From positions 682,001 to 746,000 of the forward strand of contig CAWAHD010000005.1 of NCBI GenBank assembly GCA_963781785.1: a stretch of 64,000 bases of DNA, written 5' to 3'. This document shows, piece by piece, positions 33,726-41,326 of the stretch; the first letter of the stretch is position 1, and each line of letters begins with the position of its first letter. The notes below the pieces were generated by a model. It saw only the letters and a list, made by a program, of their open reading frames with translations, was not told the origin of the DNA and did not search any database. This DNA comes from CAWAHD01 sp963781785. Its GTDB lineage: Bacteria; Planctomycetota; Planctomycetia; Isosphaerales; Isosphaeraceae. A program made the position numbers and the translations under genes.

Positions 33726-34642
33726 TCAATTAGCCGGGGAACGGTCGAATTGGGAGCCGGCTTCGATCGCCCTATCCATTTCGGCCGCGCCCAGTAGCAC
33801 CAAGGCCACGACCCAGAACCAGAACAAAAGCACCATGATCCCTCCGAGCGCTCCCAACGACTTGTTGTAGCTGCCGAAGTTCTGGACGTAGAGGCGAAAC
33901 AGGGTGCAGAAGGCCAGAAAGGCAATGGTTCCTGCGAGGCTCCCCGGCGTGACCCAGGCCCAGCGATGCCGAGCGTCCGGGCCGACATGGAAAGTCAGCG
34001 CGAAGCTGAAGAGTACCATGAGGAAGAGGACAGCCCATCGAACGGCGGTCACCATCCATGCCACCGCCCCATGCGTGTCCAAGCCGAGTACCCGGAGGAT
34101 CTGCGGCCACGCGACAATCGCCACGAGCGATCCGAGCAGACAGGCTGCCTGGAGGAGCGTCATCGCCATCGCCGTGAGCCGGAGCTTCACAAACGATCGC
34201 GTCTCCTTGACCCCGTAGGTCCGATTGAGCGCGTCGATGACGACCAGGAACAGGTTCGATGCGCTCCATAGCGTGATCACCGCGCCCAGGGAGAGCAGAG
34301 CCACGGGAGGCGCACCTGGATGCGCACGATCTGGTCTCTGACCAGGATGAAGACTTCGTTCGGGAAGAGCGACCTCAAGGTGGCATCGAGCTGGTCGACC
34401 GTCAGGTTAGCGAGGCCGATCGTTCGATGGCCCAAGCCCGAGAGGTCGGGCAGTCGCAAAACCACGACGACCAGGATGATGGCGAGGAATGGGACGGTGG
34501 CGAACATCGCGTAGAAAGCAGCGGCGGCCGCCCAGGTCATGGCGTCGTGCTCCTCCATCCGTTTCCACATTCCGACGGCGAGCTGCCGCAGGGACAGGCC
34601 GCCCAGACTCATGGGTGTGCGCGGACGGAGGGGCTCGGGCAT
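33726..34642 (-). CDS. YihY/BrkB-family inner-membrane protein, frameshifted
   Basis: The N-terminal frame (34642 to ~34306) reads WKRMEEHDAMTWAAAAAFYA and FILVRDQIVRIQVR. The next frame continues as VALLSLGAVITLWSASNLFL, NRTYGVKETRSFVKLRLTAM and ends with GGIMVLLFWFWVVALVLLGA. One extra C in CGCCTCCCGTGG near 34305 rejoins them into a ~300-residue protein with six membrane helices. Family function is unclear (formerly called RNase BN). The rest is well preserved, so an indel error is plausible. Confidence 0.82.
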
Positions 34643-34905
34643 GAGCGGCTCCTGTTGCCCTGAAAAACGGCGACATCTCGTCCGATGTCGCTCGACCCGA
34701 AGCGATCCATGATCATTTCTCCGGCCTGCCCGTCGTCGCGAATCAAGCAGAACTTGCGCGTGGGATCGACCCGGTCACCGGCCGGGAGCCAGAATCGGCC
34801 CGACCACTCACACAGGCCGGGATCCTCGCTACGCGTCGCCCAACCTGCGATTCCGCCCGCCGGAACCTGGCCGGCATTCCACATCTTACCAAGTGTGCGT
34901 TCCAT
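34609..34905 (-). CDS. Hypothetical protein with a truncated paralogue
   Basis: 98 residues from ATG 34905, behind AAAGAGGAGACC. Contains GLCEWSGRFWLPAGDRVDPT and AGEMIMDRFGSSDIGRDVAV. No known domain. Its end overlaps the YihY start. A partial copy lies at 22086-22262. Confidence 0.6.
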   Translation of the reverse strand: MERTLGKMWNAGQVPAGGIAGWATRSEDPGLCEWSGRFWLPAGDRVDPTRKFCLIRDDGQAGEMIMDRFGSSDIGRDVAVFQGNRSRSCPSPSVRAHP

Positions 34906-35004
34906 GCTGGTCTCCTCTTTAAGATCAGGGCGTTCCAGATCGCTCACCCTGGCGAATCACGGCCGGCGGGACTCAACGCAATTCGTCCCCGCCGCCATTT
35001 GTTG

Positions 35005-35033
35005 ATCATAGCCAGAAATATCAATGAATACAA
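35005..35033 (-). promoter_or_regulatory. Candidate sigma-70 promoter for the 34905 gene
   Basis: On the minus strand TTGTAT and TATGAT are 17 bp apart in an AT-rich island, about 100 bp before the start codon. It does not resemble the leader-cassette promoters. Confidence 0.45.
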
Positions 35034-35124
35034 GAACAATCATAAATTAAATTTCACTTTCCAGACGGACACTGTGTTGCCGCCGCGGGAGGGCCGGAGC
35101 CTCTTGCCCTCTCATCGAGAACGC

Positions 35125-35355
35125 TCACCTGGGGGCCGCCGGCGCGGTCATGATGGCATCGATCAGGGCCTGGATCACGGCGCGGAGTTGTTCCGCAACG
35201 CCGTGGCGGACCGCCTATCTATCATGGAGGTAAGCGGGGACGAATTGTCCGAGGTCAATCGGTTCGCCGATCTTGAGGAAGACGTCGCGATTGGCCAGTT
35301 GGCGCGGCCGCTTGATCGAGTAGACCTCCCGCTCCAATTCTCGGTCACGCTTCAC
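35125..35355 (-). pseudogene. C-terminal remnant of an acyltransferase-like gene (PlsC type)
   Basis: The minus frame reads VKRDRELEREVYSIKRPRQL, DVFLKIGEPIDLGQFVPAYL, then a TAG within HDR-stop-AVRHG and continues in the same frame as VAEQLRAVIQALIDAIM. The pattern matches C-termini of 1-acylglycerol-3-phosphate acyltransferase-like proteins. The catalytic N-terminal part is gone and a nonsense codon interrupts the rest, so this is a true remnant. Confidence 0.55.
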
Positions 35356-35739
35356 ACGCTCGACTTCTTCTTCGTTTCGCGGACCAGCGGCATCTGGGCC
35401 AGAGTGAAGAGAAGGACCTCTTCGCCGGTGACGGTGCTGATGTCGTGGTGCATGCTGACCACCTTGCTCGTGGTAATCTCCTGGACCAATGCCTCCATGA
35501 GAGGCGCGCGGTTTCGAGGAGATGCGTGCGTACTTGTTTGAGCAGGTCTCGCCCCTTCTCGGCCGGAAGCGACTTGACGAGGTGCTGTTCGGCCGCAGTC
35601 AATACGCCCTGGAGACGGACGAAGAGAATATCGTCGATCAGATGGCGCGGATATCCTTGGGCCCACGGCCCATGTATTCCTGCTCAAAGCGACTGATCCC
35701 TTCGCAGATGGCGGCTTCGATTTCGCCTTGTGACTTCAT
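35352..35739 (-). CDS. DUF2294 (YbcI-like) protein with two frameshifts
   Basis: Three frames join into one DUF2294 protein of ~128 residues: GEIEAAICEGISRFEQEYMG then RGPKDIRA, next DDILFVRLQGVLTAAEQHLV ... THLLETAR, finally LMEALVQEITTSKVVSMHHD and FTLAQMPLVRE. Each junction is repaired by one C (GCCATCTG to GCCCATCTG; GCGCCTCTC to GCGCCCTCTC). The gene is otherwise conserved. An intact DUF2294 gene lies at 37339. Family function unknown. Confidence 0.72.
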
Positions 35740-35869
35740 GGTGACCTCGAGACCGTTCCATCCACCGTTCGCGAACGACGGACTCGGTATGCTCTCAAGA
35801 GCATCCCGGCCCGGATGGTCGATGCTCGCGTGAAGTAGCAACTATTGTACCAAAACGAAAACAATCCGC

Positions 35870-35897
35870 TTGCTATTTATTCCACACGCGGTATATT
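35870..35897 (+). promoter_or_regulatory. Promoter of leader H (TTGCTA-N16-TATATT)
   Basis: TTGCTA and TATATT with 16 bp spacing, preceded by AAAACAATCC as in copy I. The -10 box is 61 bp before leader H. Confidence 0.68.
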
Positions 35898-35957
35898 AGG
35901 CCACATATGGGGTTTTGTGGTAGATCAAGGTCAGACCCCATAAAAACGTGAGTCAAC

Positions 35958-36065
35958 GTCGTCGGACGACTCGATAAAGGGCAGCTCGCCGTTGGCGGGG
36001 GGCTCGTTGAAGAGTAAGCCGGCGCGATGGATACCTTGGGGTAATCCATCGCGCCGGCTTTTTTT
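35958..36065 (+). ncRNA. Leader RNA copy H (upstream of histidine kinase)
   Basis: GTCGTCGGACGAC hairpin, TCGATAAAGGGCAGCTCGCC, GGCGGGGGGCTCGTTGAAGAG, TAAGCCGGCG, then the most divergent terminator stem of the nine (GGCGCGATGGAT with ATCCATCGCGCC), still perfectly paired, and seven T residues. This stem gives the best covariation evidence. Confidence 0.82.
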
Positions 36066-36138
36066 GTCTGCGGCGCGGGGTGGCGACACGTTTCAGGGTG
36101 GAGCGACCTCCCCAGGAAGGCGGTTCACGGTGCAACCC

Positions 36139-37065
36139 ATGAAAGCAATCTCCGTCCAATCGTGTCCGCCCTGTGAAGAGGACCGGGGATCGGCGTCCTC
36201 TTGTGAGCTTCATTCGCCGGATCAGGACGACTTGTGTGTGGCCGCGGACCTGGATCACACTGGCGCCGTGGCCGTGGACAAATCCCGAGTCTACAATGAG
36301 CGCCAAGATGCATCCCGCCGCAAGGATGAGTTCTTGGCGACGGTGGCACACGAACTGCGCAACCCACTCGCCTCGATCCACAACGCGATGCAGTTCCTCC
36401 GCTTGAAGTGCCGGGCGGATCCGGAGGTCCAGGAGGTCACCGAGATGGTCGAGCGCCAGGTCCATCAAATGGCCCGGCGGGTTGACGACTTGCTCGACGT
36501 ATCACGCGTCGGCCATGGCAAGTTCAACCTGAAGCTGAGACAAGTTGACCTGAAGGACGTCGTTGCGCTGGCCGTCGAAACCAGCCGTCCTTTGATCGAC
36601 GCCCGGAAACACGTGCTCAGGGTTTCGCTTCCGAAGCAGGCAGTCGAGGTGGAAGGAGACCCGGGCCGGCTGGCCCAGGTCGTGTCAAACCTGCTCAACA
36701 ACAGCGCCAAGTATTCGGAAGATGGGGGCCGCATCGATCTGACTCTGGAGGCGATCGCCGACCGAGCCATTCTCCGGGTACGCGACACGGGCATCGGGAT
36801 CGAACGGGCCATGCTGGCGAGAGTCTTCGAACTGTTTACCCAGGTGAAAGAGTCGCGTCGCTCCGAGGAGGGGCTAGGAATTGGACTGGCCTTGGTGCGC
36901 AACATGGTCGAGCTGCACGGTGGCTCTGTGCAAGCCAAGAGCGCGGGCCTGGGCCACGGAACCGAGTTCGTCGTGCGTCTGCCGCTCTTGAGGAGGAAGA
37001 TGCCCGCGGAACATCCCGCCGCGCAGCACGGGCCCTCGTCAGCCGTGAATGCGACCGCGCGATGA
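36139..37065 (+). CDS. Sensor histidine kinase, soluble
   Basis: 308 residues from ATG 36139. H-box DEFLATVAHELRNPLASIHN, N-box VVSNLLNNSAKYSEDGG, G1 VRDTGIGIERAML, G2 EEGLGIGLALVRNMVELHGG. The first ~75 residues have no recognised sensor domain and there is no membrane segment, so it may be a partner of a membrane receptor or sense through its N-terminus. No response regulator lies nearby (orphan). It is the gene behind leader H. Confidence 0.92.
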   Translation: MKAISVQSCPPCEEDRGSASSCELHSPDQDDLCVAADLDHTGAVAVDKSRVYNERQDASRRKDEFLATVAHELRNPLASIHNAMQFLRLKCRADPEVQEVTEMVERQVHQMARRVDDLLDVSRVGHGKFNLKLRQVDLKDVVALAVETSRPLIDARKHVLRVSLPKQAVEVEGDPGRLAQVVSNLLNNSAKYSEDGGRIDLTLEAIADRAILRVRDTGIGIERAMLARVFELFTQVKESRRSEEGLGIGLALVRNMVELHGGSVQAKSAGLGHGTEFVVRLPLLRRKMPAEHPAAQHGPSSAVNATAR

Positions 37066-37123
37066 ATCCTCCTCGATCAACATGCGATCCGAGGATTTTC
37101 ATGCGAAAAAGAAAACAATCCCC

Positions 37124-37151
37124 TTGCTATTTAAGCGGCGAATAGGACAAT
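37124..37151 (+). promoter_or_regulatory. Promoter of leader I (TTGCTA-N16-GACAAT)
   Basis: TTGCTA and GACAAT with 16 bp spacing, preceded by AAAACAATCC as in copy H; the -10 box is 62 bp before leader I. Confidence 0.68.
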
Positions 37152-37212
37152 GAGTGTGGGAAGGGAAGCCTGTGCGAGCAATCAGGCAAATCTCCTAAAA
37201 ACTTGAGCAGAC

Positions 37213-37320
37213 GTCGTCGGACGACTAGATAAAGGGCAACCCGGTTCTGCCGGGGGGCTCGTTGACGAGTAAGCCGGCGTGGTCGAATACCTTGAGGTGT
37301 TCCACCACGCCGGTTTTTTT
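37213..37320 (+). ncRNA. Leader RNA copy I (upstream of DUF2294-csrA)
   Basis: GTCGTCGGACGAC hairpin, TAGATAAAGGGCAACCCGG, CCGGGGGGCTCGTTGACGAG, TAAGCCGGCG, then a GC hairpin (GGCGTGGTCGAA with a partner ending CCACCACGCC) and seven T residues. The DUF2294 start follows 18 nt later (45 nt for the inner ATG). Nearly identical to copies A and C. Confidence 0.83.
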
Positions 37321-37338
37321 GTTTTTGCTGGCGATCTA

Positions 37339-37785
37339 ATGGTCACACTCACCAGGTACGAACCGATGGACACTTCCAATTCGACCATGGCGCAACAGAT
37401 CGCTCTAGCCGCCAGCGAATTTCAGCACCTGCGGACCGGCCACGAGCCCAAATCGGTGACGGTGGTCCTGAGCGAGGAGACGCTGGTCGTCACGGTGCAC
37501 GGGGCGTTGTCGCCGGCTGAGAGAGCGCTGGCCCAGACACCGGACGGAGCCGCCCACGTCCAGGAATTTCATCGCCAGTTGTTCGCCGACTCGGCCGACA
37601 CATTGCGGCGCGAAATCAAACGAATCACCGGTGTCGACGTTCGGGAAGCGACCGCCGAGGTCGAGACCAAAACGGGCACGGTCGTGCACGTGTTCACGAC
37701 TGGTACGATGGTGCAGGTGTTTCTGCTCGCCCATGGGATATCGGCGGACACCTGGAGCGGCAGTGGAACAGTCGATCCATCATGA
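37339..37785 (+). CDS. DUF2294 (YbcI-like) protein
   Basis: 148 residues from ATG 37339 (or 139 from 37366). Family pattern: GHEPKSVTVVLSEETLVVTV, HGALSPAERALAQTPDG, VQEFHRQLFADSADTLRREI. Shares the fold of the frameshifted gene at 35352-35739. Unknown function; lies between leader I and csrA, so the three probably form one unit. Confidence 0.8.
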   Translation: MVTLTRYEPMDTSNSTMAQQIALAASEFQHLRTGHEPKSVTVVLSEETLVVTVHGALSPAERALAQTPDGAAHVQEFHRQLFADSADTLRREIKRITGVDVREATAEVETKTGTVVHVFTTGTMVQVFLLAHGISADTWSGSGTVDPS

Positions 37786-37800
37786 GCAAGGAGCACAACG

Positions 37801-38022
37801 ATGTTAGTCCTGTCACGAAAGAGCATGGAATCGGTCGTGGTTGGTGGGGCTGGCCGCTTTGAGCGCGTGCTCAAAGTCACGGTACTCGAGATCAAGAACG
37901 GGATGGTGAGACTGGGCTTCGAGGCTGATGCCTCGGTCCCGGTCCATCGTGCCGAGGTGTGGGACCGGATCTGTGAGAGTCATGGAGCGACAGGAAATCC
38001 TGCGGCCGATGTGGCAGGTTAA
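37801..38022 (+). CDS. csrA: Carbon storage regulator CsrA
   Basis: 73 residues from ATG 37801, 13 bp after the DUF2294 stop and preceded by AGCAAGGAG. Starts MLVLSRKSMESVVVGG and keeps the VTVLEIKNGMVRLGFEAD core and an Arg-Ala-Glu (VPVHRAEVWDRI) close to the RNA-binding Arg of the family. CsrA dimers bind GGA motifs in hairpin loops of mRNA leaders and are titrated by small RNAs. Its position behind one of the GGA-loop leader RNAs is suggestive. Confidence 0.9.
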   Translation: MLVLSRKSMESVVVGGAGRFERVLKVTVLEIKNGMVRLGFEADASVPVHRAEVWDRICESHGATGNPAADVAG

Positions 38023-38142
38023 ATAATTTCGAAGAACAACATGAGCGATAGGAGGCCGATGGGAAACTTGGGGCACGGGCGCGTTGTCCGTGGAAAAGAG
38101 CGGACATTGAAGACAGCACGAAACAACTTCAGGAGGTCGTGA

Positions 38143-39336
38143 GTGGATCCTGCCCGTCCCCTGTTTGTATCGACCTATCCGCCCGCGGAGTGTGGGCTCG
38201 CCACGTTTACCAAGGATTCCGCTGACGCGGTCGATCTGGTGGCGCGGGAGCCGGTGTCGACGGTGATCGCGATCAACAAGACACACGATTGTCGTTACGA
38301 CGACGCGCGGGTCGTCCACGTCATCAAGAACGGCGGAAAGACGGCCTACCGCCTGGCGGCCGAGGTGGCCAACGACGGTTCATGCGATGTGGTGAGCTCG
38401 CAGCACGAGTTCGGCCTTTATCCCGGTGAGTGGGGCATGGGTGTTCTGGACTTCGTGCGTGCTTGTCGGAAGCCCGTCGTCACGACGTTCCACACGTTAA
38501 TGACCGAGCCGGCCCCGTTGCCCAGGCACTTGACCCGAAGTTTAGCGGCCTACAGTCAAGGCATCGTGGTCATGACCCGACTCGCGGCCCGGCTGCTGGA
38601 GAGCGTCTACCAGATCCCGAATGAGCTTGTGCGGGTGATTCCGCACGGAGTTCCCGTGGTCAATGTGGAGAGCGGTGAGACCCATAAGGCACGGCTGGGC
38701 TTACCGGGCCAACGCGTGATTTGCACGTTCGGGCTCATCAATCGGGGTAAGGGGCTGGAATACATGATCCAGGCCATGCCCCGAATCGTGGCCGCGTGCC
38801 CGGAGGCCGTTTACATGATCGTCGGCGTGACCCACCCCGAGGTCAAGCGTCAGGAGGGGGAAGTTTACCGAGAGAGCCTGGTCGCGATGGCCGAGAAACT
38901 CGGTGTCGGCCGGCATGTCCGTTTCGTGAACAGGTATCTCGAGCTGTCCGAGCTCATGGTGTACTTGCAAGCCTGCGACGTGTACGTGACCCCGTATCCC
39001 GGCAAGGACCAGATCGCCAGCGGCACTCTGGCGTATGCGATGGCGGCCGGACGGGCCATTGTGAGCACACCGTACCTGTACGCCGAGGAAGTGCTGGCGG
39101 AAGGCCGGGGCCACATCGTCCCTTTTGCCCAAAGCGCTCCCCTGGCCGATGCGACGGTCCGGTTTCTGAGCGACACCGCGTTTCGAGTCGAAACGCAGCG
39201 CCGGGCTTACGAATACGCCAAGCCGATGTTCTGGCCGAATGTGGGCCGGGACTATCTCGACTTCTTCGACGAAGTCGCGTCGGACTGTGAGGTCGAACGT
39301 GGCTGGGTTTACGAACAGGCGTCCGGGGCGCCATAG
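38143..39336 (+). CDS. Glycosyltransferase, GT4 type
   Basis: 397 residues from GTG 38143 with AGGAGG upstream. N-terminal pattern PLFVSTYPPAECGLATFTKD and SQHEFGLYPGEWG, then RVIPHGVPVV and the GT-B C-terminal domain (VICTFGLINRGKGLEYMIQA, CDVYVTPYPGKDQIASGTLA). Transfers a sugar from an NDP-sugar or similar; acceptor unknown. It lies 120 bp after csrA and may be co-transcribed. 39337-39506 after it holds no recognisable feature. Confidence 0.88.
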   Translation: MDPARPLFVSTYPPAECGLATFTKDSADAVDLVAREPVSTVIAINKTHDCRYDDARVVHVIKNGGKTAYRLAAEVANDGSCDVVSSQHEFGLYPGEWGMGVLDFVRACRKPVVTTFHTLMTEPAPLPRHLTRSLAAYSQGIVVMTRLAARLLESVYQIPNELVRVIPHGVPVVNVESGETHKARLGLPGQRVICTFGLINRGKGLEYMIQAMPRIVAACPEAVYMIVGVTHPEVKRQEGEVYRESLVAMAEKLGVGRHVRFVNRYLELSELMVYLQACDVYVTPYPGKDQIASGTLAYAMAAGRAIVSTPYLYAEEVLAEGRGHIVPFAQSAPLADATVRFLSDTAFRVETQRRAYEYAKPMFWPNVGRDYLDFFDEVASDCEVERGWVYEQASGAP

Positions 39337-39506
39337 GGCATGGACGGGGCTCCGCGGCGCTGTGTCGAACGAGAGACCGGGGCGATTGCCCGACGGGAAG
39401 CCCCCTCACCCGGCCTTCGGCCACCCGCTGCCCCACGGGGCGAGGTGGGGTTGAGTGATGGTGCTCCGCGGGACTTCTCGGAGAAACCCGCCTCATACCG
39501 AAGCCC

Positions 39507-40445
39507 TCATCCGGCGCCGGCATATCGGCTCAGAATATCGTGCAGCTTGATGTGAAATGGCCCGAGCTTGCCGCCGTAGTTTCCCGAGGTCACCAGCGCG
39601 AGGGACTGTTCGTGCGACCTGGCGGTGCGCAGTCCGGCGGCCGTCGCCTGCTCGACGGCCTCCAGGCTCAGGCCGTCGATCACAATCTCGTAGGCGCAGC
39701 GAGCTTCTTCGGGCATCGCGCTTGCGACCGCACCACGCAAGGTTGGAGCAAAAGCCGTGTTGGTGCTGGCCTTGAGACTCTTGTACTTGCTGCCGACCTT
39801 CGAGCCCGAGCGTGCCATCCCCCCGGGGAACGGCAGAATGATGTCGGGACAGCACCGCATTGCGGCCACGGCCGACTCGGCCGCCAAGAGCGTAGCCGCC
39901 GGGTCGCGGCCCATCAGGATGATGTTGCCGCCGGCCACACCCTTGACGGTGCCGAAGGTTTCCTCGCAGAGGAATTCGCCGTCCATCACCGGGATGCGCC
40001 AGTACCGCCGGTCGCCGATGAGCTTCGAGATCTGCCAGCCGTCGCCGAAATATCGAAGCTTGCCGCCGACGCTGATGGTTTTTTCACCAATCGGCAGCCC
40101 GTTGTAACATGCCGTGGTCGGGCAGGTCATCACACACTGGCCGACGCGGTTGGCAACGGCTTTCTCCAGCGCATCCCGGCTGAACGCAAAGACGAGCAGG
40201 CTCACGCCGGGCCGTCCGTCGGGTGTCTCCTCGGGCGAAAGCGCGCGCTCGATCCCGGCCTCCGCGTCGCAGGAGATCACGCTGGTCGCGTAACCGGTGG
40301 TCGTCTGCCCAGCGGTCGCCGCCCAGCCGGGCGTGTCGGCCGTCACGATCACGCGCGCAGCCGTCATCGGAAAGGCCTCGGCGAACGTATCGGCAACCTG
40401 GAACAGCGAGGCTCCGGATTCCGTCGGGCTTGTCGATTCATTCAT
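39507..40445 (-). CDS. fhcD: Formylmethanofuran:tetrahydromethanopterin formyltransferase-like protein
   Basis: 312 residues from ATG 40445, overlapping the stop of the MazE-like gene. Family signatures: ARVIVTADTPGWAATAGQTT, GFATSVI-like GYATSVISCDAEAG, QCVMTCPTTACYNGLP, and GGNIILMGRDPAATLLAAES. Full length. In methanogens and methylotrophs this enzyme moves a formyl group between C1 carriers; planctomycetes are known to carry this tetrahydromethanopterin-linked pathway. The other genes of the pathway are not in this window. Confidence 0.92.
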   Translation of the reverse strand: MNESTSPTESGASLFQVADTFAEAFPMTAARVIVTADTPGWAATAGQTTTGYATSVISCDAEAGIERALSPEETPDGRPGVSLLVFAFSRDALEKAVANRVGQCVMTCPTTACYNGLPIGEKTISVGGKLRYFGDGWQISKLIGDRRYWRIPVMDGEFLCEETFGTVKGVAGGNIILMGRDPAATLLAAESAVAAMRCCPDIILPFPGGMARSGSKVGSKYKSLKASTNTAFAPTLRGAVASAMPEEARCAYEIVIDGLSLEAVEQATAAGLRTARSHEQSLALVTSGNYGGKLGPFHIKLHDILSRYAGAG

Positions 40446-40663
40446 CAGCGGCAATCCCACTCATCGGGCACGTTGTCGTCCGTGATGCCGCGCAACAGTT
40501 CGTCCAGGGTGAGCGGTGGCGCGGTGACCGGTTGTACGACGAGAGCTCCCTGAACAAGCGATAGCTCGACGGCCGTATCAACGCGGAGACCGGCCTCCAG
40601 GGCGAAGGACTTCGGGATGCGGAGGGCCAGGCTGTTGCACCATTTCTGAACACGAATCTTCAT
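40445..40663 (-). CDS. MazE/AbrB-type antitoxin-like DNA-binding protein
   Basis: 72 residues from ATG 40663 behind AGAGAGG. Starts MKIRVQKWCNSLALRIPKSF and AGLRVDTAVELSLVQGALVV, the swapped-hairpin AbrB/MazE pattern. No MazF toxin is next to it; the downstream overlapping gene is fhcD. Either an orphan antitoxin or a small regulator of fhcD. A degenerate copy is at 41224-41286. Confidence 0.85.
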   Translation of the reverse strand: MKIRVQKWCNSLALRIPKSFALEAGLRVDTAVELSLVQGALVVQPVTAPPLTLDELLRGITDDNVPDEWDCR

Positions 40664-40828
40664 CGCGACCTCTCTGTGTCTACGATAAGGTACAGGGGCA
40701 AGTAGGCCGAATCAACGAGGTTTCGGCGCACAGGGAGATCTTGGCATCCCGGTCTGATCGGACCGATCGGTCGGATCCGACGGATCGGACGGGGCGGCCG
40801 GCCGGCCCAGCTTCTTCTGCGGTCCCGT

Positions 40829-41104
40829 TCAGTCCTGTTTTGTGCGAGCCTTCTCCTCCGCCAATTCTTTCAGGAGCGTGCTGACCGCCTTTTCCAGCAG
40901 CCCCTGCCGCACTACGTCCTTGTAGCGAATCACGCCGTGACGTGCCAGCAAGGTCGCGAACGCGAGCTCGGCTGACTCGTCGCTGGCATTGCGTCGTGAT
41001 GCGAATCGCTCCAGAAGCTCGTCATCGGGCGCGGTCGTGAGCGTACCGCAGCTCAGCAGTGCGGACAGATATTTGGGGGCGCTACCCGAGGATCCACCGG
41101 CCAC
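40829..41104 (-). pseudogene. N-terminal remnant of a large planctomycete ECF sigma factor
   Basis: 91 codons. The part LSCGTLTTAPDDELLERFAS then SDESAELAFATLLARHG matches the extreme N-terminus of the WD40-associated ECF sigma factors, which normally continue into region 2. Here the frame turns after ARHG into an unrelated VIRYKDVVRQGLLEKAVSTL and stops. Best explained as a truncation. Confidence 0.55.
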
Positions 41105-41223
41105 AACGAGTGCCTCCCGAGAAAACTGGCAGTCTGCTCGTCACTGCCAGAGTAGTCTTACGAGGAGGCGTCTGCGTTCGATTTTTTCGCAAAACGTTCG
41201 ATATTTGGGTTGATACCTCCGAA

Positions 41224-41286
41224 CATGCTAGCGCGCAGGCCGGCCTCGCGGGTGAAGGACTTCGTGATGCGAAGCGCCAGGCTGTC
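41224..41286 (-). pseudogene. Remnant of a second MazE-like gene
   Basis: The minus frame reads DSLALRITKSFTREAGLRAS, closely matching NSLALRIPKSFALEAGLRVD of the gene at 40445-40663. No start codon or C-terminal part remains. Confidence 0.6.
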
Positions 41287-41326
41287 GCTCGGTTTCAAAT
41301 CGCGAGTCTTTTTGCTTACGAGGATA

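Noticed and set aside
35352..35739. DUF2294 gene as a simple pseudogene
   Set aside because: Both breaks are one missing C and the rest is conserved, fitting the indel pattern elsewhere; kept as a frameshifted CDS.
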